DNA from: Thalassia testudinum
Taxonomy: Eukaryota; Streptophyta; Magnoliopsida; Alismatales; Hydrocharitaceae
Length of the DNA: 64,000 nucleotides
Assembly: GCA_037157565.1 (NCBI GenBank)
Contig: JAZHRO010000026.1
Span: 36,578,501 to 36,642,500 of the forward strand
Reading direction: 5' to 3'
This document shows positions 53,641 through 63,804 of this stretch, piece after piece. A model generated the notes under the pieces. That model was not told the DNA's origin and searched no databases. It saw nothing but the letters and a program-made list of their open reading frames with translations. Position 1 is the stretch's first letter. The number at the start of each line of letters is the position of its first letter. A program made the translations under genes and the position numbers.

Positions 53641-55090
53641 AGATCTTCTTCTCGTGCTCTTTTTCTTCTTTCAGTTCTTGTCTTGGCCTCTCTGCGTTCT
53701 CCTCTGCCTCGCCTTCCTTCTCCTTCCTTGCCTTCAGGACGTCGTCTGATTTTCCAATCAGACGACTTAAACCGCCGCTGCTACAGTGCCGCTCGGTGAT
53801 CCTCCTTCCTTCAGCCTTCGTCTTCTTCCACGGTTCTTCTTCACCTGTGCCTGCACACTTACACAGCTTGATCAGAGAGGGGCAAAACCTATCTCTACCC
53901 TCCCCCCGCGTCTCTCTCTCACAGAAGCCACTCTTGGGAAAGCTCTCCCAGAGCTGCCGGGTTGCCGGGTATGGGTCGCGCCCGGGTCCAAGCCCACCGG
54001 CGTGCGTGGTGGGCGAGGAGTGCAGGTCAGTCTAAGTCGGGTCGGGCCAGGTCCGCGGGGCGTGAGCGCGGACGAGACCGGGTAACCGGGCGGGTGAAGG
54101 GGACCTCACCCCGTGTGCTGAGGCAATAAGCCTCCAGCACTTTTTCACTCTATACCGCTGCGCCTCTTCAGAGTTTTCCGAGGTGGGACTAAATGTCCCA
54201 CCCCGAGTTGGCGCCTGCGCGGAGGAAACAACTGGTAATCGCGGCGTTACGCGAGGCCTTCGCGCGAGGGCTTCGCTTCAGCTGCAGCCTGACGCTTTGT
54301 CGAAATGCCTCGCACGGCCTGGGAGTCGAATCTGGGCGTGGCGTGCCTGCAGCTGCAGGCGGAAGCAGCTCCTTCTGCACGGCAATGGCGGCGGAGGACG
54401 GGTGACCTGTTTACAGCAAAACGGCCTCTCGGCCTAATCAGAAGGTGCCGGGAGCTTCGCCAGAGTGCGGCGAAGCTCGTGTGGGTGGTGGCGAGGCGTG
54501 GGGCGGCGTGCAAGGGCTGCCCTAGGTCGGACTATGGGTCGGAAGATGGGTTTGTTCGGTGGAGTTGCAGAGGGTGATGTGGGGGAAGTGGAAGGGCGGG
54601 GGTTGATCAGGGTGAGGAGGCGGAGGTTCTGCGGTGGTCGGCGAGCCGTGTGGGTTGCTGGAGTGATGGGAGCGGCTCGCCGGAGGATGGCCGGAGGCGG
54701 AGAAGGTGAGGGTGAGGGGTCGGAATCGAGGGCGACAGTAGATGTTTAAAGTGAGGAAAAGGAAGAGGGGAGGAAGAGGAGGAGTTCTACCTACTTAGCA
54801 GGAGGAGGAGGGGCCGGAGCGGGCGACAGTCGTATCGACTGTCGCCGGAGAAGAAGATGCCCGGGGGAAGGGGCGGCGGCGAGCAGAGGGCCGGAGAGGC
54901 GCCAGCTGGGTGCGGCGTGGCGCGGGAAGAACAGGGGAAGAAGTCTCTGCTGCTGGTATTGCGGCAGAGCGAAGAGGAGGAGGAGGAAGAACCGCCGGAG
55001 CTGGTGGGTGTCTGCCGGAGTGAGAAGAGAGGAAAGTTGGGGGTTTTCTCCGTCAGATCCCAGCTGGGAAGAACGGTGGAGCGACGGGTG

Positions 55091-55099
55091 TATTTATAG
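55091..55099 (-). promoter_or_regulatory. TATA box of T2 LTR
   Basis: CTATAAATA on the minus strand, within the GC-rich half of the LTR, would direct transcription toward 53212, matching the deduced orientation. Confidence 0.5.
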
Positions 55100-56029
55100 G
55101 GACCGAATCAGGGAGGAAGGCGGAGGGAGACGACGTGTCTCCCTCGCCGGAGGACGCCGGAGATGGAAACCCATACCGTCCGTGCGTTCGCACGGCCGGT
55201 ATGGTGGGTTACAGCGACCAGGGGGGTGTCCCTGCGACGGCTGACGACGCAGGGCACCCCCGGTTTACTTGCCAGGCTCTCCCCCTCACCCTGCGCGGCG
55301 CCATGCTCCGCGCAAGGTCGCCGGAGCATGGTGCTGGCAGGTTTTGCAGGGGGGACCTGAACGCAAAGAACGAAGGAGAGTTAGGGGCCAAAATGCGAGG
55401 GTTCAAAAGTTGAGGGCCAAAAAGTAAATATATGAGGACCAAAGTGTAAAGTTGGTCAAGAAGGTTTCTTCTTAGGCTCAAGTTTTTATACATGACTAAT
55501 TAGGACCTAAGGAATCTGATGGTGAATTTTATTTCTAGATTAAACCTTGTTTGACTGGTCAATTTATGCAAAAACCCAAATTAAGTTATTAATTGGGTAA
55601 GGTTCTCAATGTAGGTCAAGATGGGTTCCTAAGGTCAAATTGAAGGTTCTAAACCCTCGAGATTATTTTTCTATGAATTTTAGAGGGTTTATTCCATTTT
55701 TGCTTTGCCTTGAACCTCGTGAATTGAAGTGGGTTTGTTTTAGGGTTACAGATTATCATTTAGTTCCTTGAAATTGCTGTAGCCCTTGCTAGATCATCTC
55801 ATCCCACTTTTATTCTTATTAAGTTGCTTTGACCTATGTTTGGACCCTGAATTACCCTGTATGCAGATTATACTGGTAAAATTGCATTTTTACCCCTTAT
55901 GACTTGTTTTCTCCCTAAACTCAGAATTCTCTGAGTTAAGCCTTTCCTTAAGTTATGTAGGAGCTTTTATCCTTTGTATTGGGTCAAAATGAGCTAGTTA
56001 TGGCTCATGATGAGGTTCTCATCAGATAC

Positions 56030-57102
56030 CAAGGAGGGCAACTGTCCCTTTTTAGTGTAGAGCAAAGCTAGCCTCCCTTGGGTTGAGACTCGGGGTTAGG
56101 ATTGGCCACTCTACACCGACTCCTATTGGCCCTCGCGTACGCGGTACCGAGGTGTGCTACTAGTGTAGGGAGGGAGCTAGCTACCCCACGAGGCTTGGGG
56201 TTCAGCTAACCACCCCACACCGACTTTGTTAGGACCTTTGGGCAAACCGGGGTAGTCAGACCAGGGTACATGGACTGTGGAGGGGCGAGATCCCTATTCT
56301 TAGAGGGCAAGGCCCTATACTATTCCGTGCTGTATTTTGGGCGTACCTGCTAGCGGAAACGACTGACCACATGTCAGTGTAGGGTAGCTACTCGTGCGCT
56401 TATTATGCGTGCCATAGTCACCTCTACATCTTGACAGTGACCTAGGGGTGGTTGACTGGGTGTAGGACTACCACCGGGGGCCCTTCCGGCCAGGAGAGCA
56501 CCACGTGTACCTTCTACTCTACGGAAAAGACTGCAATCAAGATCATTCCCATGAGGAACATGTAAGATCAAGAAATACCTGGAAACTTTGAGAAATAGAT
56601 GAAACGAAAACACATACATGAGATAAATAGAAATGAAAAATAAATCTGTTGTTGTTTTTACTATACTTGTACTTAAATAATGTAAAAATCACTCTACTCA
56701 GCGTTCGCTGACTCTATCTTTTCGTAACCCTATTCAGGACCAGGAGTTGAGCAGCATGAGTTTTCAGCTGCAGAGGGTGCTGAGCCCAGTCGAGCCCAAC
56801 CGTAGTCATTCTTTTAGCACTTTCGTTTTCCCTACTGTTATTGTGAGTAATGGACACATAGTTACTGTTCCTGTTACTTTCTATTTCCTTTCCGTTGCCT
56901 GTTGTTGTTGTGGTGGCATTACTGAGACAGTTGTTCTACTTTCTTTTCTGCTATGTACTTTTTTCTACTTAGTTATATTGCATGTGTGAATGTGGTTTAT
57001 TTTCCTACTTTTTGTTATTTCTTGTTGGACGACTAGGTCTTGGGATTAGTCGAGGCAAGCCGGTCTCGGGTCCTATAGGGATCCAGGAACCGTGTCATAA
57101 CA
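56030..57102 (+). repeat. K2 5' LTR, 3' piece
   Basis: It resumes after the GATAC duplication and matches 63292-63803 of the 3' LTR. It then continues to the LTR end ..CATAACA at 57102, just before the PBS. Confidence 0.8.
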
Positions 57103-57104
57103 AG

Positions 57105-57116
57105 ATGATATCAGAG
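57105..57116 (+). promoter_or_regulatory. Primer-binding site for initiator tRNA-Met (K2)
   Basis: TGATATCAGAGC differs from the expected TGGTATCAGAGC by one G-to-A change. It sits 2 nt from the LTR. Confidence 0.75.
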
Positions 57117-57286
57117 CAAGGTCATCCTAAGAAATGAACCAATTGGCTTGAGAATAACCACTCATGTGCATATAACTAGGATAGCCACCACAACGTATCA
57201 CTTTGATATTCGTTCTGAGTCTTTTTCTCGATGTAATCCAGTATCGTTGACACTCTTGTTCTATCTCTTGCATCTCCTTGCAGGAG

Positions 57287-58637
57287 ATGCTTCGTTGGGG
57301 AGTTCCCGAGGCAGGCCGTGGTCGTGGCCGTGGACGAGGTCGGAGGGGCGGATGTGTTGGACCTAAGGTACCAGTTGACCCACCTCTTCTCCCGGGCGTT
57401 CAGGCCCAGGATCTCACCCAACTGATCAGAGACATCATGCGAGAGGACCTCCACCAGCCTCCACGAGCACCTCTCCTTGAGGACGTGGAGGGGGAGTCCT
57501 CAGTGAGACAGAGAGGCCGTCGCAACGCCGGACGAGCAGGAGGGGGAGGTCCTCCACCACCCTCACCACACTCTGACACTTCCGAGAACGAGCCCTCCTT
57601 GCCTGGAGGCGTGCCCGTTCCCCCACTGCAGCTGCACCACGAGCTTCTCGAACAATTCTAGAAGCTGAAGCCCCCCTCCTTTAAGGGGGATGAGGACCCG
57701 TCTGAGGCGGAGGACTGGCTGGAGCAGATAGAGAAGGTATTCGACACCCTTCGCCCTCTCGTGAAGTGCCGCGTGGCCTTTGCCACGACCAGCTAGAGAG
57801 CGCAACACACAAGTGGTGGAGGGCAGTCAGAGGCCAGGAGGGGAGAGAGCCGACGTGGACCAGTTCGTGGCTCTCTTCTGCGAGCAGTACTTTCCGCAAA
57901 CCTGGCAAGACTAGAGGAGGCAGGAGTTTCACACTCAGGAGGGACTGCCCATCTAGGGTCGGAGCATAGCAGATGCTCTCCGCACCGAGCGTTGGAGGCT
58001 GAGCTGGTGGTTGTGGTCACTAGGTGCGTGGGGGAGGGCAGCAGTCACGAGGAGGGTACTGGCCAACTGTTGCTCACCCGACCCAGAGCGTAGCTGCTTC
58101 GTCTGCACCGAGGGTTAAGGGGTGTATTAATGCCCTGACACATAGAGACGCCAGGGCTTCGGGTTCAGTGGTGGCAGGTATGGTTACTGTTTCTGGCATA
58201 TTAGTATACGTACATTTTGATTCCGGCGCCACACACTCCGTCACTACGAGTTTTGCCGTCAATTTGAGGTAGGGCAGTGTACTGTTAGAGGGTTCGTTTG
58301 TGATCAGAGGCCCAGGTGGCCAATTGTTTGTAGCCGAGGAGGTTTACACGGACTGCAAGGTCAGTATAGGGGGACACAACCTCCCCGCTGACCTGATTGT
58401 GATACAGATGGAGGATTTTGGCGTGATCCTAGGGATGGACTGGTTGTCTGCCTATCATGCCTTGGTGGACTATTTTGGGAGGAAGATCATCTTCTCCATA
58501 TCGGAGTTGCCTCCCTTTGAGTTTCACGGATAGCCGGTGGATGGAGGTTTCAGATGCATCTCCGCCCTTCGGGCAGCGAGGCTTTTGAGCCAGGGGTGTG
58601 AGGGCTTCTTGGTCAGTGTAGTGGTAGAGCCTAGCCC
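57287..58637 (+). pseudogene. K2 gag-protease (internally deleted)
   Basis: It starts at ATG 57287 and has the same Arg/Gly-rich N-terminus and PSLPGG segment as K1. A stop at 57659 and a frameshift near 57785 follow. At about 57933 roughly 460 bp present in K1 (40455-40915) are missing. The deletion removes the C-terminal half of the capsid, the linker and the N-terminal part of the zinc knuckle; the text resumes at RRDCPSR. Protease is readable (DSGATHS at about 58219, ILGMDWLSAYH at 58429) across stops at 58270 and 58531. K2 could not make its own particle. Confidence 0.85.
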
Positions 58638-61583
58638 GTGACTAACTTTCAGAGTATTCTGGTGGTTTGCGAGTACCCCGACGTTTTTCTAGAGGAGCTG
58701 CTAGGACTACCACCTGAGCATGAGATCGAGTTTGAGTTCTCACTGGTACCGGGGACCAGCCCCATTTCTACTGCACCGTATCGGATGGCACTGCTTGAGC
58801 TGCACGAGCTCAAGTCATAGCTACAAGACCTATTCGAGAATGGCTTTGTGAGGCCTAGTGCATCCCCGTGGGGAGCCTTTGTGTTGTTTGTGAAGAAGAA
58901 GGACGGTACGCTACAACTTTGTGTTGACTACCGACAACTGAATAGGTTCACCATCAAGAACAAGTATCCGCTGCCGAGGATTGACGACCTCTTCGACCAG
59001 TTGCGAGATGCCACAGTGTTCTCCAAGATAGATCTGAGGTTAGGTTACCACCAGTTGAGGATCAGGGAGACCGACGTCTCCAAGACAACTTTCCATACCT
59101 GGTACAAGCACTATGAGTTCTTGGTTATGCCATTTGGGCTGAGCAATGCCCCCGCTACCTTTATGGATTTGATGAACTGTGTTTTTAGGCCGTACTTAGA
59201 CGAGTTTGTGGTGTTGTTCATCGACGACGTACTCGTTTACTCCTGGGATCAGGCGTAGCATGGACAACATTTACGCATGATCCTGGATACCTTGAGGCGA
59301 CGCAGGCTGTATGTCAAGTATAGTAACTACAAGTTTTGGTTGAGGCAGGTGACTTTCTTGGGTCACGTGATTTCAGGGGATGGATTGGTTGTGGATCCAA
59401 CCAAGGTAGAGGTCGTACTTAGGTGGGAGAGGCCACGCATAGTGACAGAGATACGTAGCTTTTTGGGACTAGCAGGTTATTACTGGCGGTTTATCAGAGG
59501 ATTCTCTCAAATTACGCGTCCTATGACCCAGTTGACTCGGAAGGACGTGCCATTTGCCTGGACAGATGAGTGCGAGACATGTTTTCAGGAGCTGAAGGGG
59601 AGACTGACTTCAACTCTTTTGCTTACCATTCCAGACAGTAGTGGCGGTTTTGTGGTTTACATCGGCGCTTCGTTGCAAGGGTTTGGGGGTGTGCTCATGC
59701 AGCGGGGTCACGTTGTTGCTTACGCTTAGCGGCAACTGAAGCCCCATGAGCATAGCTACCCTACCCATGACTTAAAGCTGGCAGCAGTTGTCTTCGCGCT
59801 AAAGACATGGAAGCACTACCTTTATGGTGAGACTTTCGAGATTTTCATAGATCATAAGAGCCTCAGGTACCTGTTTGACCAGAAGGAGCTTAACATGAGA
59901 CAAAGACGTTGGTTAGAGCTCCTGAAGGACTACGACTATAGCATCTCCTACCACCCAAGGAAGGCCAATGTGGTGGCCGACGCCTTGAGCTAGAAGGTGC
60001 CCACCCACTTGGCTAGTTTACTGGCACAGAGTTGGAGGCTCATGGAGGAGTTGAGCAGTTGGCAACCCCGGGAGTCACAGGGGTATTGTGGGACAGTGAT
60101 AGTGACGCGGCAAACACGACCTGAGCTGATAGACCGCATTATCACAGGGCAGATGATAGATTCATACTTATAGACGTTGCGAGACAGGGTGTTGACAGGG
60201 GACCCAGGAGACTTTTCCTTTTCAAACGAGATATTGCGCATGAGGGGACGCTTATGCATTCCTAGGGACGAGGAGTTGTTGAGAGAGCTCCTGGCTGAGG
60301 CGCATGGGTCCAGGTTCACTATACATGCTGGGAACACAAAGATGTACCATGATTTGCGATGCGACTTTTGGTGGAGAGGGATGAAGCGGAATGTTGGTGA
60401 GTTTGTGCAGTAGTGTTTAGTATGCCAGCAGGTGGAGGCTGAGCATCAGAGGCCTACAAGGCCATTGCAGCCACTTCCTGTGCTAGAGTGGAAGTGAGAG
60501 AGCATCACCATGGACTTGGTGGTGGGTCTACCAATTACCCAACGGGGACACGACGCAGTCTGGGTGATAGTAGACAGGTTGATGAAGACAGCACGTTTCA
60601 TGCTAATCCGAGTCACCTTGGGACTAGCGCAATTAGCAGAGAGATACATCCGAGATGTGGTGTGCTTGCATGGAGTTTCACGTGATATTGTATTCGACAG
60701 GGATACTCATTTTACTTCCCAATTTTGGACTGAGTTTCAGCAAGCCTTGGGGACACGTTTGAGGTTCAGTACCGCTTACCACCCCCAGACGGACGGACAG
60801 CAAGAGCTCACCATACAGACACTTGAGGACCTTCTGCACGCCTGTGTGCTAGACTGGAGAGGCTCCTGGGAGGAGCATTTGCCCCTGGCAGAGTTTGCAT
60901 ACAATAACAGTTATCACTCGAGCATCAGCATGGCACCTTACGAGGCTTTGTACGGACGAAGGTGTACTGTACCCTTAAGTTAGGTCAAGGTGGGGATCAA
61001 GTGGGAGGTTGGTCCCAGGCTGATCCAGCAAAGTTAGGAGGTGATAAAGCAGATTCACAGACAACTCCGCACTGCTAAGAGCATGCAGAAGAGCTACACA
61101 GACCAGAAACGCCGAGAGGTGCAGTTCGAGATTGGGGATCACGTCTTTCTACGTGTTTCGCCCATGAAGGGCCTGCAGCATTTTGGGGTGAAAGGGAAGC
61201 TTGCGCCAAGGTTTGTGGGATCCTTTAAGGTCCTGGAGCCAGTGGGACCCATTGCTTACTGGCTTGCCATTCCTCCCCATCTTTCTGGAGTTCACGACGT
61301 ATTCCACGTGTCTAACCTTAGGAAGTACGTCGCTGATCCCAGTCATGTTCTGAGCCACGAGAGAGTCGAGGTGGGTAACGACCTGACCTACCTCGAGAGA
61401 TCAATACAGATACTAGATAGAGCCATTCGGAGTCTGAGACGGAAGCAGGCACCATTGGTGAAGGTCTTATGGAGAAGCCAGTGGTACGAGGAGGCAACTT
61501 GGAAGCCTGAGGCGGCAATGCAAGAGCGATACCCGGAGCTTTTTGAGGGTACGTCTTTTCAAACCTACTTCGGTCCTCTTTAA
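58638..61583 (+). pseudogene. K2 RT, RNase H, integrase and chromodomain (broken)
   Basis: All parts are in one frame, which is -1 relative to the protease frame. RT has [30 protein letters not shown] and FIDD (near 59218). RNase H has lost its first catalytic Asp (YIGAS for YTDAS). Integrase has the zinc-binding part near 60290-60430 and the DDE core at 60510-60983 (VIVDRLMKT, STAYHPQTDGQ). The chromodomain is at about 61455-61545 (KVLWRSQWYEEATWKPE). At least eight in-frame stops occur (58818, 59256, 59727, 59990, 60171, 60410, 60981, 61036). Most correspond to CAG or TGG codons in K1. The gene order and closing chromodomain define a chromovirus. Confidence 0.88.
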
Positions 61584-61668
61584 GTTTGTTATGCGCTGTT
61601 CCGTTCCTTTTCCCGCACCCTAGCTAGCTCAAGTTTCGAGGATGAAACTTCCTTTAAGTTTATTAAGA

Positions 61669-63804
61669 TGCAATGACCCGTTACATTTTTATCCATTTAA
61701 GACATCTAGAGTTTCAGTCAGACATCTGTCCAGACGTCTGGACACGTTCCTAGATGTCTGAAAGTGAGTTTTTCATACTGCGCGGTGCGCTCTGCGTGTA
61801 GGCGGCACGTAGAGACCCTCTCTCTCTTTCTCCTTCACACCCCTCCCTTCTCCTCTCCTCTCCTCCTCACACCACAGCCATTGCCACCTCCACCTTCTCC
61901 TACGACAGCCACCTTCCCATCCCTGCTGCTACAGCCGCGGTGAGGAAGAGAAAAGCTGGTGAGGGAGAACGGGGAAGAGCGAGAGTGAGAGAGTGCAAGG
62001 GAGTGAGAGTGGGGGAGGAGGAAGACAATCGCGGGAGCTCGGTGGAGCTCAAGGAGGGGCTCGTAGGAGAGAGGAGGACATCGACGAGGAGCTGCTCAAG
62101 CTCCTTGCAGTGGCTGGAGTTGCTACTGCGGGCGGAGGTGCAAGCAGAGCGAGCTGTGAGGAGGTTCTGATACTGGAAGTTTTCCAGTATCAGACGTCTG
62201 GAATGAAGTCCAAATGACTGGCAAGGCACTTGGATGTCTGGAGCTAAGGCCAAACGTTTGAAAGCACGTATCATGCAAGGTACGTACGTTCTTGTGTCGA
62301 TTTCCGCCATGTAGAAGATCTCAGTGTAGGAGTTGTCGGGCTGAAACCGTGCCTACATTTTCATACGTAGAGCAGGCTTTGGGAAGGCATGGGATGCGCT
62401 TTCCCAAGTACTTTTGGACGTCTATCACGTCTCAAGATGTCTGGAGGTACTTCTAGACGACCGGAGATCTTGTCCGACATCTGGAACTGCCCTCAGATGG
62501 CCGCAGAGGGAGTCTAGACGTTTGAATCAGTTGCAGAAACATAAAGTGAGTTCTGATGTCTTTTAAGACATTTGGGACTAGTCCCAGACGTCTGATTTTG
62601 ATCAGAAACTACGTTTTTGGCCTGTTTAAGGTCCAAACGGAATCAAATTTCCGCAAACGAAGTACCGTTGTTTCTCACTCAAGTTCCTCTACATATTTGT
62701 GTTGAGTATCTATTGTTTTGAGCTTGTCTAATGTACATTGGTCACTGGTACAGGTTACCAGCTAGTGGCGTGTTCGGGGCCCACGGAGATGCCGAGATTT
62801 GCGGCACAAGCCCCCAATCCTCTCGTGATACCCGGTAGAGTGGTTTAACTCAGTTGTTAATATTTAAATGAGAATGTACTTGGTTGGAATAGTCAGATTG
62901 AACTCTAGGATGTGGAATGAACACTAGGGTAGAAATGAATGAGCCTGTTTGAATTGTACTGTTTACTTGAATGCATGGTTAAGATAAATTGCTAGCAAAT
63001 GCCCTTAGTATAATTACAAGAAACATGTTAAAATACGAGTTGCCTGTATGTGAATGAGAATTGAATTGTGAAACCACAAGTTGTATGTTGTGATGTAGAA
63101 CTGAATTATGAAAACACGAGCTGCCTGTATACGGATGAGGAACGAATTATGAAACATGAGATCTGGGTCTGGGTAAATGAGATGAATATGAGCATAAACC
63201 CTACGGAGAATTAGGAGTAGAACTCTTGTGGATAAATGGAATTTGGAATGTGGACGGGAAGTGTGCTGACCCTTGTTTACGCAGTATCAAGGAGAGCAAC
63301 TGTCCCTTTTTAGTGTAGAGCGAAGCTAGCCTCTCTTGGGTTGAGACCCGGGATTAGGATTGGCCATTCTACACTGACTCCTGTTAGCCCTCGTGTATGC
63401 GGTACTGAGGAGTGCTACTAGTGTAGGGAGGGAGGTAGCCACCCCACGGGGCCTGGGGTTCAGCTGGCCACCCTACACAGACTTTGTTAGGTCCTTTAGG
63501 CAAACCAGGGTAGTCAGACGAGGGTGCACAGACTGTGGAGGGGCGAGACCCCTGTTTTGAAAGGGCAAGGCCCTATACTGCTCCGTGCTGTACTTTGGGT
63601 GTACCCGCTAGCAGAAACAACTGATCGCGTGTCCGTGCAGGATAGCTACTCGTGCACTTATCATGCGTGCTGTAGTCACCACTACGTCTTGACAGTGACC
63701 TCGGGGTGGTTGACTGGGTGTAGGACTACCATGGGGGACCTTCCTGACCAGGAGAGCACCACGTGCACCTTCTACTTTACGGAAAAGACCACAATCAAGA
63801 TCGT
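61669..63804 (+). repeat. K2 3' LTR, truncated
   Basis: It starts TGCAATGACCCG after the TTTCGAGGATGAAACTT block and matches the pieces of the 5' LTR up to 63804. It includes the hairpin CTGATACTGGAA/TTCCAGTATCAG at 62167-62193 followed by CAGACGTCTG. About 35 bp with the TATA box are missing near 61842, and its last roughly 500 bp are replaced by unrelated sequence. Confidence 0.8.

Larger units (their letters stand above)
53212..56024 (-). mobile_element. T2 solo LTR, 2813 bp
   Basis: It is flanked by GATAC (53207-53211 and 56025-56029). On the minus strand it starts TGATGAGAACCTCATCA, like the T1 LTR tips, and ends ..CCCCACCA. Near the inner end it has a tRNA-Asp 5'-like segment and a GTTCGACCTCGGG block similar to those near the PBS of Tat-type LTRs. 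A minus-strand TATA box lies at 55091-55099. The middle (53900-55360) is GC- and CpG-rich and open in several frames, but without any protein-like sequence. With no interior, it is a solo LTR of a tRNA-Asp-primed family related to, but distinct from, T1. Confidence 0.8.
36788..63804 (+). mobile_element. Tekay/Del-type chromovirus K2, containing K1 and T2
   Basis: The outer Ty3/gypsy element of the right part. Its 5' LTR is in three pieces (36788-36906, 51732-53211, 56030-57102), interrupted by K1 and the T2 solo LTR. The interior is 57103-61668 and the 3' LTR is 61669-63804. The pieces were joined by comparison with the 3' LTR and by the CCTTC and GATAC duplications. The 5' LTR lacks its first bases and starts with a partial tandem duplication (GTGAGTTTTTCGTACTA at 36791 and 36839). 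The 3' LTR is cut at 63804. The initiator-Met PBS, chromodomain and gag type place it in the Tekay/Del clade. Confidence 0.8.

Noticed and set aside
53293..53799. 168-codon + strand frame rich in Phe, Leu and Ser
   Set aside because: It is a translation of TTC/CTTT-rich low-complexity DNA and the 42-bp minisatellite, lies inside a solo LTR, and has no domain.
54183..55413. Overlapping GC-rich frames resembling a host exon or CpG island
   Set aside because: They are inside the T2 solo LTR, open in several frames at once, with no recognisable domain or splice pattern.
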